DNA from: Nemertoderma westbladi
Taxonomy: Eukaryota > Xenacoelomorpha > Nemertodermatida > Nemertodermatidae
Direction of reading: 5' to 3'
Length of the DNA: 28,866 nucleotides
NCBI GenBank assembly: GCA_032718475.1
Contig: JAUCBJ010005700.1
Coordinates: forward strand, 1 to 28,866
Under the pieces are notes generated by a model. It had not been told where the DNA came from. It worked only from the letters and a program-made list of their open reading frames with translations, and searched no databases. Each line of letters opens with the position of its first letter. Position 1 is the stretch's first letter. Both the position numbers and the translations under genes were made by a program. Positions 8,161 to 17,389 of this stretch are shown here, in pieces.

Positions 8161-8565
8161 CCTACATCCGACATCATTGGCCCTCTTCCTGAGTCTGAGG
8201 ATGTCTACCTCTTCACAATAATATACCGCTGCACACACTGGCCTGAAGCCATACCAATCACCAATGGCGAGACTGTGATATCATCCATGGCTGGATCTCC
8301 TGCTTTGGTATCCCAAATGACATCACATCGGACCATGGCCCTCAATTTCCTAGCTGCCTCTTGGAGCAATACTCGGAATCTACACCATCAACACAATTGC
8401 CTACCACCCTGCCACCATTGATGGTATGGTGGAGCGGCTGCACTGGCAGCTGAAAGTGGCACTGAAGGCATGCCTAACAAAACTCAATTGGATGGATGAG
8501 CTACCCCTCATCCTACTCAGCATTCGTACCACCTGGTGTGAGGACACTAATGTATCAGCGGACCG
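8161..8565 (+). pseudogene. Gypsy integrase core fragment
   Basis: Visible motifs are DIIGPLPES with the first catalytic Asp (about 8169), HWPEAIPI, then in shifted frames GIPNDITSDHGPQF with the second Asp (about 8310-8350), and AYHPATIDGMVERLHWQLKVALKA with the catalytic Glu (about 8400-8470), ending with LPLILLSIRTTW at about 8530. Several frameshifts separate these blocks. The zinc-binding part before and the C-terminal domain after are missing. Confidence 0.88.
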
Positions 8566-9906
8566 AGATGATCATTGAAGGACCTTTGAGGGATTGAAGG
8601 ACCAAATTAAGTCTTCGTGCCAACAATGGTCTTAAAAAGTCGACCCCCACTTCACGAGTGGTCTACCCTTAATATTAGTACGAGCACGCCAAATGAGTTT
8701 TGTTTAATCAAAATTGGCATTAAACCAGGAACACGAGCACAGAAAAGATTTATGTTAAAACACGTTAATTCCACAAACGATTCACTATCGATAACACAAG
8801 TCAGCAAGTCTTTCAGCTTTGAAAATTATATAAAAATAGTTGAATGGATTTTCTATGTAACACATTGGTGCAAGATATTAATCACATAAGGCTGTGAAAA
8901 CTCGTGTGTCTATAATGCCGGAAAATATAAATAAATTCTAAATTTAAATATAAATATAAATTTCAGACAAATATTCCCAGTAGAATAAGTAACAAAACCA
9001 TGTATGAACCATAGATATAAAGATATACAGCAGGAAGGGTTTTATGATGGGGTGGTTATTATTGCTCAGATTTTGTTATTTTCATATTTCGTTTTCCTGG
9101 TAAATCGAACATCTAAAAAGCTAGACTAAATATAGTACATATTGTATCGTAAGTAAGAAAGGTAGTTTATGTAACATAGTTAGATAAGATAAGATAGATA
9201 GTGTAATACAGTAGTATAGCCAATAAAATATTTATATGCATAGTTATTTTCATATTTCGTTTTCCTAGTAAATCAAACATCTAGCATCTAAAAAGCAAGA
9301 CTAAATGTACTATTTATGTGACATGGTTGAATAAAGATCAGAGAACAACAGAGAAAGTGTATATCCAACATTAATTTAGCCAGCCATTCCCCTAATGGCT
9401 AACCGCTTAACTAAGTATGTGCAGTAGGGGTACTGTAAGTAATGAATATTTCTACATATTACAGGACAGATGTTACCACTTACCAGGGTACGTTCTCGCT
9501 TAAAGAACTGTATCTTTGAAACTGTAGATTCATAATTAATGGCCGCCCTCGCCTAGAATGATAACCACGATTATAACTTAACTTTATTGTATAGTAAGCT
9601 ACAAAGCGACTCTAATTAGGTCCATGTCCTGTCCATGTGGAGTGTACCAGACTTTGTGCTGTTATATTTCACTTTGCAGTTTACCCCATGTGAAGAATAC
9701 TACAGTATCAATGTGACTTCAATTAATGTAATCAATGAGACTTCCCCTGGATACATATGGAGTCCAGGTCCCTCCTTGAAACTACACCCAAATCCCAGAC
9801 CTGTAGGCACTAACATGGAAATTAAAGGGCCTGGAGAAAGCCCCATAACTTTGATTCCGATGCTTCGGGGCTGCTGAGTACATAAAGTTCACAATGAATG
9901 CCATAG
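8566..9906. other. Non-coding, AT-rich stretch with a short direct repeat
   Basis: No domain is recognisable in the open frames at 8617-8889 or 9635-9877. A direct repeat (TTTTCATATTTCGTTTTCCT plus following bases) occurs at about 9078-9113 and 9246-9281. The remainder shows no gene or RNA. Confidence 0.5.
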
Positions 9907-9935
9907 TTAGTTGATTGACAGGGTCAATCAACTAA
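9907..9935. repeat. Perfect 13-bp hairpin with AGG loop
   Basis: TTAGTTGATTGAC (9907-9919) and its exact complement GTCAATCAACTAA (9923-9935) flank the 3-nt loop AGG. No run of T follows and no gene is adjacent, so a terminator role is not supported. Confidence 0.9.
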
Positions 9936-10093
9936 AGGTCAAAAACGGCTAAATTGTTCTCTAAGTAAATAACTTTAAGCCGGGCGTTGGATCTATTTCC
10001 CGTGGATTTCACGTATTGTTTCACTTCTAATGCAACTGTACAACATTCTTCATTAGAACATTTTATAGGTCCTGCAGTACTGTTTGAGAAAAT

Positions 10094-10219
10094 GTGCAAG
10101 CCGAAGTACAGTAGTACACTAAGGTGCAAGCCGAAGTACAGTAGTACACTAAGGCGCAAGCCGAAGTACAGTAGTACACTAAGGTGCAAGCCGAAGTACA
10201 GTAGTACACTAAGGTGCAA
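10094..10219. repeat. 30-bp minisatellite, about 4.2 units
   Basis: The unit begins GTGCAAGCCGAAGTACAGTA and ends GTACACTAAG. Copies start at 10094, 10124, 10154 and 10184, and a partial one at 10214. They are almost identical. Because 30 is a multiple of three, both strands show repetitive open frames (CKPKYSSTLR on plus, FGLHLSVLLY on minus), which are by-products and not evidence of a protein. Confidence 0.95.
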
Positions 10220-10286
10220 ACCTATCACGTCATTGACCTGTATTTGTGAAATTTCCTTTAGACTGATTTACTACCTATAAAAATTC

Positions 10287-10356
10287 GTTACTGCAGTAAT
10301 GAATATTTATTACTGTGGTACCAGTAACAATGATTTATTGCTGGTGCTGCAGTAAC
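10287..10356. repeat. Nested inverted repeat
   Basis: GTTACTGCAG (10287-10296) and CTGCAGTAAC (10347-10356) form a perfect 10-bp outer stem. The interior holds a second near-palindrome around TGGTACCA. This may be the end of a small foldback element or simple AT-rich structure. Confidence 0.75.
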
Positions 10357-10404
10357 AAATAATTGTTAACACAAATAACAGTACGCAATATCACCTTCAA
10401 GGCA

Positions 10405-10817
10405 GGTGACTACAAAACAAAGACCCAAGACCTATAGAATAAAGACCGCTGTACAACACACATGTGTTAACCTTCGTTTATTGTTTTGGTTCCCCCAACA
10501 CGCCTCTGTAAGCTGCTCCTTTACTTACTAGCAATGGCACCTAACGATCTTTGGGACCTGTACTAAACAAAGAGGTAAAGTCGCGTTACTCTCAAAGAGC
10601 ATTAGGTCCCAAAGAGCGTTAGGTCCCTTTGCCATAGAGCATTATGTCCCATTGCCATAGAGCGTTAGGTCACATTGCCATTTAAAGGATCAGGTTAATA
10701 AAGGAGCAGGTTACAGAGACGTTGGAGGGAACCAAAACAATAAACGAAAGTTAACACATGTTGCAAGATTATGCAGGTCTTTATAATTGGGTCTTGGGTT
10801 TTTGTTTTGTAGTCACC
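10405..10817. mobile_element. Foldback / MITE-like element with long terminal inverted repeats
   Basis: The left arm (10405 to about 10540) begins GGTGACTACAAAACAAAGAC and includes ATGTGTTAACnTTCGTTTATTGTTTTGGTTCCC, CTCTGTAA and CTGCTCCTTTA. The right arm (about 10690-10817) is its near-complete reverse complement, ending GTTTTGTAGTCACC. The middle has no coding capacity and holds a small degenerate tandem repeat. This structure fits a non-autonomous DNA transposon of unknown superfamily. No target-site duplication is obvious at the outer ends. A partial relative lies at about 13905-13985. Confidence 0.8.
10585..10682. repeat. Degenerate tandem repeat inside the foldback element
   Basis: About four units share the core AGAGCRTTAGGTCCC followed by TTTGCCAT or ATTGCCAT. 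They fill the loop between the two inverted arms. Confidence 0.75.
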
Positions 10818-11004
10818 CCCTTCCTCCTAGTCTGTCCTAAAAATTACTTACCAGTTACCACTGAGGGACTGTGCTGATTTAAAGTTCTGTGCGGTGCCAG
10901 TATTATATATTCTTGTTTACTGTTTATATTGACAGTAGGGGTCATTCAAATTGGCCTATTACTGTCATCAAATAAGGGTATTTTTTTTGGCACCCCTACC
11001 CGCC
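10818..11004. other. Short spacer, no gene seen
   Basis: This contains an 8-bp inverted repeat (TGACAGTA at about 10931 and TACTGTCA at about 10961) and a T8 run. Nothing else is recognised. Confidence 0.5.
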
Positions 11005-11512
11005 CACAGGTCATCAACACAAGCTCATTAGTGACCCTGAACTCCCTCACCTACAAGCTCATTAGTGACCCTGAAGCCCCTCACCTACAATCTCATTAGT
11101 GACCCTGAACCCCTCACCCACAAGCTCATTAGTGACCCTGAACCCCTCACCCACAAGCTCATTAGTGACCCTGAACCCCCTCACCCACAGGCTCATTAGT
11201 GACCCTGAACCCCTTCACCCACAGGCTCATTAGTGACCCTGAACCCCCTCACCCACAAGCTCATTAGTTACCCTACACCCCCTCACCCACAAGCTCATTA
11301 GTGACCCTGATCTTGAACCCCCTCACCCACAAGCTCATTAGTGACCCTGAACCCCCTCACCCACAAGGTCATTAGTCTAGTGACACTGAACCCCGAACAC
11401 CCACAAGGCAATTAGTGACCCCTCACCCACCCACAAGGTCATTAGTGACCATCAACCCCCTCACCCACACGGTAATTAGATACCCTGAACCCACCCACCC
11501 ATTAGTCATCAT
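11005..11512. repeat. 34-bp minisatellite, about 14 units
   Basis: The unit is CACAAGCTCATTAGTGACCC followed by TGAACCCCCTCACC. The central units (about 11110-11260) are nearly identical. Units toward the right end carry insertions and substitutions (for example GATCTTGAA and GTCTAGTGACAC), and the array decays at 11390-11512. No gene overlaps it. Confidence 0.95.
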
Positions 11513-12289
11513 CTGGCTAAAACTGCACAATAAAACTCGCACATCAATTATATTTCTGTACCAACCCCCACTGTGTTGTATTTGTGTGATTTTGTTTAGC
11601 GATTAGCGCTGCGCTGTACAACTGCGCTGCACCATTTGGGCATATGATATACATACAGTACATGTATGTATACGTCATACAAACATGTAATTAATGTTTA
11701 TAGTTATTGTTTAATTAATAAATTAGTCGGTGTCTTAACGATTTTATTCTCATTCTAAAATTTTTAAACGAATTTAGAATTTTTTGAGTCGAATTATTAG
11801 TTTCACTTTCAAACACTTACACTTTCTGAGAGAGGTTCAAATACCAATTTTGCTGGAAATGAATTTATATCCAATGCCTCCTCATTCATTTAATTATTTA
11901 ATTTAATATACATATGATGAATGTCACATTCAGATGGCGAGGGACCCCCCCCCCCCCCCCCCCCTCCCCGAGTCATGAGCCATCACACAGCCCGAGCCCA
12001 GCCACCCCAAGTGATGACGGTAATACTTGACTGACCCTGTAGCTGTGCCTTTTCAGGGCGTAATTAGAAAAATTTGAAAAAAATATGTTTTATATAATAC
12101 AATAAATGTGTCCTTCTCCTTCATGTAGCAGAACTGCAAACCATCGTGGCGAACATATATTATCATTATAATATAGCTAATTATATATATTATATTAACA
12201 CCAGACAATTATGGCTTCTGATACGCCTCCATATCCTGCAGTAACTATGTGGGGCGAGCCACGAAGTGAGTGAGCCTTAGCGTAGTGGT
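11513..12289. other. AT-rich non-coding stretch
   Basis: It holds a short inverted repeat at about 11650-11670 (TACATAC/GTATGTA), a C20 homopolymer at 11945-11964 and TA-rich segments near 12160-12200. No coding frame or RNA gene is supported. Confidence 0.5.
11945..11964. repeat. C20 homopolymer
   Basis: Twenty consecutive C lie within non-coding DNA, one of three long C/G runs in the window (also 1267-1286 and 13812-13828). Confidence 0.95.
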
Positions 12290-12456
12290 ACCATTAACCA
12301 ACCTGTCGTTCTGTCGTTCTGTCGCGTTTTTTTTCAGTATTTTATTTTAAACGTTAATAACTCGGCCAATCCTTGATGAAATCTATCCAAACTTGGTGCA
12401 CATGTTGTTTGGCAAAAGTTTGAAAATTTTCCAAGTAGAATTTGCGTGGGGCCTTC
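12290..12456 (-). repeat. Dispersed repeat R1, copy 2 (opposite strand)
   Basis: Read on the minus strand it shows TGCACGAAGGCCCCACGCAA, ACTTGGAAAATTTTCAAAC, TTTTGCCAAACAAC, CCAAGTTTGG, GGATTGGCCGAGTTATTAAC, GTTTAAAAT and a GACAGAACGACAGAACGACAG end, matching 6895-7060. The head motif GCTGCACGAAGGCCCCACG also occurs by itself at about 15641-15660 on the plus strand. Confidence 0.75.
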
Positions 12457-13040
12457 GTGCAGCATCAGTGTAACTGTTATTGTAGTTATAATATATTTAT
12501 TTATCCAAAATTAACATGCGTTAAATTATTATTACTGTAGGATAAATCAGCTGGTTTTCTGACAAATTTTGCAAAACATAGGGGCTGTCTGCCAATCTGC
12601 ATGTACCATTTGTACCGGTACTGTCAGGCTGTACTCAATTCCTGAATCGAGAATTCTGCAATCAGTCAATACTGCAATACAGGTCAGCCGGTACCATACA
12701 CTGCAGACATGCCATATCATGTAATCTAAACATGGCCCCGGAAACCCTTGCGGTGATTATAGTTTAGGCCTAATTAGCCTAGTACCGGTAATAATAATAT
12801 AATAGTTTAGATAGTTCAGTAGTTACCGCTAATCATTCAGTCATTGGCACGGTACACCGTATTGCTGTACTGCCGTTGTAGTGCGCACCGTAGGTACCAC
12901 CCATGCGTAGGCTGACTGTGCTGATTATGGTACTGTCAGACTGTGGTACCTAAGCTATATACTGTTAGGTATATTGCTGTATTGGGGTGGGGTTAGGAAT
13001 AATCCATTTGTTTTAGCATTGAACTGTTGAATCCCCTTAT
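12457..13040. other. Non-coding stretch with palindromic octamers
   Basis: No gene was recognised. It contains TACCGGTA at 12613-12620 and 12783-12790 and TAGGCCTA at 12765-12772, palindromes that recur elsewhere in the window. Confidence 0.5.
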
Positions 13041-13333
13041 TTATTATAAAACCATTGGAAATATTCGCAAATGCCGCTCCATTACTGTCTGAAATGCTCC
13101 CGACAGTCCGATGTATCTGGACCCGAGCAGCCGAGTTGCTTCAAGAGGTGATTAACGGGGGAATACTACGGAATTGCTTGTTTGTCAGTACGATTCTATT
13201 TGGGTATTTACTACACTCAGACACTGGGAATACAGCGGTCGGTCAGATCGTAATGCGGGCCACTGCCAAGTTCATCATGCCTCATTCCGGTCACCCACCT
13301 TGGAGAGCGGTGGGAAGAGTCCCACTTACTGAC

Positions 13334-13762
13334 TTACGTCGACGACTGGACGAATCGACGAGGATTGCGATCTGGGTTTAGCGGCGGCCCGGATCCTGGG
13401 ATCACCTGGGGGAAATGGTTGAACGTTGGGCAGACGTTATCGCACTGGATTACGTTCTCTGTGACGCGAAAGTGTGAAGCGAATTCGTTGTCGAATTGGG
13501 TCGGAAGCTGCGGGAATTCTACTGTTCTACGGGAGTAAACCGCAGCGGTCCGGTGACTACGGACGGATACTACTGGGATAAGCAGGTATTTCGATCGAGT
13601 TTCTCGTATTCTCGATGCTCGAGGCGGATAGAGAGTTGGTTGTGTTGGGCGGTGTTGTTCAATTCTATCAAACATATTAAATAATTGGTAAAATAATAAA
13701 AACACACCAGATAAAGATACTGAGCTTATGGTAAAGAGATAGGCCGAACTTACAATTTCCAA
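13334..13762 (-). CDS. CpG-rich open frame, unidentified
   Basis: A 142-codon minus-strand frame lies in a segment (about 13050-13640) that is visibly richer in G+C and CpG than its surroundings. The segment IPVVSVRSHRTAAVYSRR, then a region with DNEFASHFRVTENVI, then GSGPPLNPDR is loosely reminiscent of the N-terminal part of PIF/Harbinger transposases, where an FRM-type helix is followed by a G-G-x-P-x-P-x-x segment. No catalytic residues are visible and the frame stops before any nuclease domain. An overlapping plus-strand frame (13055-13381) is also open. It could instead be an unmethylated CpG island or a host exon. Confidence 0.25.
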   Translation of the reverse strand: MEIVSSAYLFTISSVSLSGVFLLFYQLFNMFDRIEQHRPTQPTLYPPRASRIRETRSKYLLIPVVSVRSHRTAAVYSRRTVEFPQLPTQFDNEFASHFRVTENVIQCDNVCPTFNHFPQVIPGSGPPLNPDRNPRRFVQSST

Positions 13763-13811
13763 ATAGATTGTTCATATAATAAATATATTTTTGGTATTTG
13801 ATTTCAAGATA

Positions 13812-13828
13812 GGGGGGGGGGGGGGGGG
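13812..13828. repeat. G17 homopolymer
   Basis: Seventeen consecutive G lie in non-coding DNA. Confidence 0.95.
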
Positions 13829-13904
13829 AACTGGATGCAATAAAAATTCATCCCTCTCCAGGGGAAATTGGACGCAAATAACAACAGCTGATTACTCTCA
13901 AAAA

Positions 13905-13985
13905 TAAAACTGTAACCTGTTCTATTGTGTTTACTTTATTGTTTTGGTTAAAATAACGTGCCACTGTAACCTGCTCCTTTCCCAA
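13905..13985. repeat. Partial relative of the foldback-element arm
   Basis: TTTACTTTATTGTTTTGGTT followed by ACGTGCCACTGTAACCTGCTCCTTT resembles the arm of the foldback element at 10405-10817 (TTTATTGTTTTGGTTCCC then CTGTAACCTGCTCCTTTA). An additional CTGTAACCTG copy precedes it at about 13910. No matching opposite arm was found, so it is a fragment. Confidence 0.6.
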
Positions 13986-14182
13986 AATTTTGAAATTAAT
14001 ATTGAGGCGGGATATTAATTCGCCAAGATGGGATTTGCGTCCAGTCCCACCCCCCTCCTATCTCTTGATTTCACTAAAAAATAGAATACATTGCATTTTA
14101 CTGTTATAATTACTGTATTGAATAAAATAATTAATTGATTGTTTATTAAACCGTGCTAAGCACGTTGAACTGGAGCTCTAAC

Positions 14183-14480
14183 AATTCCCCACTAGCGGCA
14201 GACAGGAACTGTAAAAGTCTCTGTAGAATTTCTAATTAAGCAATGCTCTTAGGTAACTACTACTAAATTTCAGATGAATCTGATCGTTGGTTCTATAATT
14301 ACAGCTATTTTTACGTTTCTGTTAATTCGCCCCCTAGCGGCAGACCGGGGAACTGTAGAAGTCTGTCTGTGTGTAGAATTTCAAAATTTTTTATAGACTA
14401 CATGTGTACCAAGTTTGGTTCCATTTCATCCTTGATTGACTGACTTATAAGCGTTCAAACATTCCTGCCACAAACATAGC
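14183..14480 (+). repeat. Duplicated segment with CTAGCGGCAGAC and R1-like tail
   Basis: CTAGCGGCAGAC followed by GGAACTGTAnAAGTCT and GTAGAATTTC occurs at about 14190-14235 and again at 14333-14372. The second copy continues into TACCAAGTTTGGTTCCATTT, CATCCTTGATTGACTGACTTAT and GCGTTCAAAC, resembling part of repeat R1. Probably two relics of one short dispersed family. Confidence 0.65.
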
Positions 14481-14932
14481 CAGAGGCAGCCACAAACAAA
14501 TAAAAGCTGCAGGAACTCTAGCGATAATTAATTAATTAATTATTAAATACTGTTTCAATTAAATTACTTACGAAAATCTAGTCATCTTCTTTTAAATATG
14601 GACCCTGCATTCGTGGAAAATATATTTGATAATTCAGCAGTCAGCCTACGCTAATTTCACAGCAAAGTCCTTGTCATGGCCTGTGTGTAGTAGGCCATGG
14701 TACCACCCTACTACCGGTACCGGCTGACCGGTGGCAACTAGCACTTCAGCACTTGCACAGCAACAGCACTACCGGCGATACACAGGTTGGAATTTATGTA
14801 GAGTTTGCTCAACAGTACAGATATAAAATAGTTATCTAAATTATATATATTACTATTGACAAGTATTGAAATATATACCGTTATTCGTGTTATCAGTATT
14901 TGCAACATCTGACATTGAAGAGGTGAGAGAAG
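14481..14932. other. Non-coding stretch
   Basis: AT-rich with no recognised gene. It holds TACCGGTA at 14712-14719 within a longer run of ACCGG motifs. Confidence 0.5.
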
Positions 14933-15391
14933 ATGAATACCGGCACTCAACAAAACCAACACTTATCACAGGTCGGTATGGTTACCTCGAAACCGGCGCG
15001 ACTGTCCACTCGAATACAACTTCAAAACACAAACGCCAACAATAAACTGAAAGCGAATCGAACGTCTTCAGAAGAATCTGTCATTGGGACGAAGAAAAGG
15101 AAGCCGAAACCACGGGAATGGACCACAGCTAAGATTGTATGCTCCCATTGTCAGAGTTCATGGACCGAAATTGAAACACCAATTGCCGATGGGCTTGATC
15201 TCTCAAACCAAAACTTCCTCTGCGGGGTTTGCGCGGCAGTAAAGATTGAAAGTCTGGAAGCTGGCATCCCTAGGTATTATTATTATAAAGAGCGTCAGCC
15301 TGCGTTTAATAAATATATTTTAATACAAAACAGGTCGAACGCAAAGAGGCTTATAATGAAGACGAGTACTGCATTGATTATATTCCTATAA
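14933..15391 (+). CDS. 152-codon ORF with paired Cys-x2-Cys motifs, possible ORF1/Gag relic
   Basis: The frame begins MNTGTQQNQHL, has a polar, basic stretch (residues about 25-65, including TKKRKPKPREW), and then CSHCQSSW (about residue 71) and LCGVC (about 95). Two Cys pairs separated by a Trp-containing loop resemble one half of a PHD-like finger, seen in ORF1 of some non-LTR retrotransposons and in many host proteins. The last 40 residues are AT-rich and look like non-coding sequence, so the real coding part may end near 15270 at a CCTAG/GTATT boundary or by truncation. No function can be assigned with confidence. Confidence 0.35.
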   Translation: MNTGTQQNQHLSQVGMVTSKPARLSTRIQLQNTNANNKLKANRTSSEESVIGTKKRKPKPREWTTAKIVCSHCQSSWTEIETPIADGLDLSNQNFLCGVCAAVKIESLEAGIPRYYYYKERQPAFNKYILIQNRSNAKRLIMKTSTALIIFL

Positions 15392-15781
15392 ACCACCTGG
15401 CTTTGCATATTGAACGTGCGTTTGGAAATAAGTTCGTGCTACCCTTCCGTGGGTGGTAGATCGTAGATGTCGCGGTTATGTATTGGTGGGTGGGAAGGGA
15501 GGGGGGTGCAGATTAAGAGGGGTGAACACGTACTGTCCCCCTTTCTTTGATTAATTGGTGGTGTGGGTTAATCTCTCATAACCTGATTTTGTGATACAGT
15601 CGCACAATTTTAATTTGTATCTCATAACTGGGCCTCGTGCTGCACGAAGGCCCCACGAACGTGTAAGCTATGTACCGGTACCGGTTTTGTATTAAAAAAG
15701 TCATGAATTTAAATTGCCTCATTTTATAGACTTGCTTAATGGTGGCGGCAGCACTCGTGCCGGTAACGTACCTACTGTTGC

Positions 15782-16288
15782 TTGGTGTATTTGCTTTGGT
15801 CCAACTATCACAGTATCAACAGTTGCGTAAATGTAGCCATTAGGCTTACATCAACTACGAGCGGCTACGGCAACTGGACTACCTTAAGTCGGTATGTCTC
15901 AACCCATCCCTGTGACTGGGTCTGTAGAGATAACGAAAACATATCCTCTCCATATTGCAGCGGCGGTGGAGGGACATCAATCGGCAATAACGATAGGGAC
16001 AGTTTCGGTGCAGTGGCTTCAACCAGGCCTTCGACGGGTACCGATACCAGCAAACATGCTGAAAAGAAACAGCTTAGCAGCACTAAAACCTTGTCTCGCA
16101 CCGATAATAAATCTGTTGAACATAGCCTGCCAACTCTACCCTTGGTGGATCCAAAGAATCACACCGACGGATCAATGGAGTTCAAAGTTTGCTGCTCTAT
16201 GGATCAGACTGCGATATCTCTAGATTTGTATAGCCCAAAGCGGGGCGTGTCGGATTCCACTGTGGAAGGTGTGTTAGTTGGCATCTAG
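15782..16288 (+). CDS. Unrecognised 168-codon open frame
   Basis: It has no recognisable domain. It is Ser/Thr- and Gly-rich (SGGGGTSIGNN) with a polar middle part. A second plus-strand frame (15894-16223) overlaps it and is equally open, which weakens both. It lies between the Cys-pair ORF and the coiled-coil ORF on the same strand, so it could be the middle of one decayed or spliced coding unit. Confidence 0.2.
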   Translation: MVYLLWSNYHSINSCVNVAIRLTSTTSGYGNWTTLSRYVSTHPCDWVCRDNENISSPYCSGGGGTSIGNNDRDSFGAVASTRPSTGTDTSKHAEKKQLSSTKTLSRTDNKSVEHSLPTLPLVDPKNHTDGSMEFKVCCSMDQTAISLDLYSPKRGVSDSTVEGVLVGI

Positions 16289-16331
16289 TACAGTACGAGC
16301 ATAGTGAGAAAGGGAGGATTATAAGTCCAAG

Positions 16332-16520
16332 ATGGATGGAGAACTGTCCACTCTAAAAACCGACTTTTATGTCATTGACACCCACACAGAGGAACTGCTA
16401 GTGGTCAAGGAACAGGCTGATTTAGTTCGAGGTAAACAGGATGAACTGCAATTGGAAATGATCAACATAAGGGAAAAATTGAATGTGTTGTTAAACACTA
16501 ACCACCCAAAGAATGAATGA
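16332..16520 (+). CDS. Coiled-coil ORF, possible retroelement ORF1/Gag relic
   Basis: The frame starts MDGELSTLKTDF and continues as an amphipathic, charged helix (EELLVVKEQADLVRGKQDEL, then EMINIREKLNVLL) for nearly its whole length of 62 residues. After the TGA at 16518-16520 the same frame reads SYAQVAKG, a phrase similar to the S-Y-A-x-V-V/A-K segment that follows the coiled coil in several retroelement ORF1 proteins. The frame upstream of the ATG is open for a few codons (DYKSK). Within about 80 nt it gives way to BEL/Pao pol sequence, so this is either a decayed Gag of that element or an unrelated ORF1 fused by deletion. Confidence 0.4.
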   Translation: MDGELSTLKTDFYVIDTHTEELLVVKEQADLVRGKQDELQLEMINIREKLNVLLNTNHPKNE

Positions 16521-16599
16521 TCATATGCACAAGTTGCTAAGGGTAAGACTGATATGCCGAATAATGTTGCTCAACTATCTACTATCTGCTCAACACATA

Positions 16600-17247
16600 C
16601 TTCTTCAGTGGGCTTGGATTCTTACCAAATCTTGGGATGACAAAATGCCTCTTGAACTCCAGCAGTGTTTGTCGCATTGGGTATCTGAGTCGAATGCAGT
16701 GTTCTCAGTTCCTCGTTGCATAAAGTACAGACTTCCATATCTTCTGTGATTCCTCTACCTATGCCTATGCATTTTCGGTGTATGCAGTTCAACCAGGTTC
16801 TCTCCTAATCCTCTATTTCTGTAAAGCCCGTGCGGCTCCAGTTAAGAGATCTGTTAAATCTTCACTATCCATTCCTCGGTTAGAGCTTATGGCTGACTCT
16901 ACTTGGAGCACGATTCTCTAAACATATTTGTAAATTTGTAATGATATTGTTCAACCCTGATGCATATTCTTGTGGAGTGATTCACAATGTACACTTGTCT
17001 GGATATTTAAGGGTTTGGCTAAATGTGTTGTTTTTGCTACGAACCGACTTACTGAGGAGATTGCCTCTCTAACCGAACTGCCGCAATGGTGATTAATTCC
17101 CGGTACTCTTAATCCTGCCGTTATACCATCCCATGGTTGTGGAAAATTAGATCTCTCTAATACCTCACTCTACCTTCATGGTCCTTCATTCTTCACTCAG
17201 CTTATCTGCTGTTGGCCAGTGGAACCTTTGCCACCTCCTCAACTTTG
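16600..17247 (+). pseudogene. BEL-3: BEL/Pao pol fragment (RNase H region)
   Basis: A third BEL/Pao element is represented by its RT-end to RNase H segment. In order: KSWDDKMPLELQQCLSHW (about 16630), FHIFCDSSTYAYAFSVYAVQ with the first RNase H Asp (about 16725-16780), KARAAPVKRSVKSSLSIPRLEL with the catalytic Glu (IPRLEL at 16871-16888), WSDSQCTLVWIFKG with the next Asp (about 16974), TNRLTEEI, LIPGTLNPAVIPSHG, and LHGPSFFTQ...CCWP at about 17180-17220. Frame changes near 16720 and between 16890 and 16970 and a TGA near 17091 show decay. Neither RT palm nor integrase is present. Confidence 0.88.
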
Positions 17248-17389
17248 AACTATTGAACCATTTGCACCTCAGTTGAATTTACAACTTAAAAGTTGAATTA
17301 AAAAAAAAGTTTTAAATTTCAACTCAGTTGAAATTTGAACTTCTCCCCGACTGCAAAGGTCCGCATCTACTAATGCATGAACTGTCTCC
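17248..17389. other. AT-rich spacer with palindrome
   Basis: TTCAACTCAGTTGAA near 17318 is a perfect 7-bp palindrome around a single C. Several CAGTTGAA/TTCAACT repeats surround it. No gene seen. Confidence 0.45.

Larger units (their letters stand above)
7066..8565 (+). mobile_element. Ty3/Gypsy retrotransposon remnant with internal deletion
   Basis: Three pieces in order are a Gag tail with protease start (7066-7675), RNase H (7676-7971) and integrase (8161-8565). The reverse transcriptase, which normally lies between protease and RNase H, is absent. The spacer 7972-8160 holds a short tandem repeat instead of the usual linker. No LTRs were found on either side. All pieces contain frameshifts or stops. 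Confidence 0.85.

Noticed and set aside
9932-10280. Open frames of 97-98 codons with repeated peptides on both strands
   Set aside because: They are produced by the 30-bp minisatellite, whose period is a multiple of three.
11005-11512. CRISPR-like array
   Set aside because: Units are head-to-tail without unique spacers, and the context is eukaryotic; it is a minisatellite.
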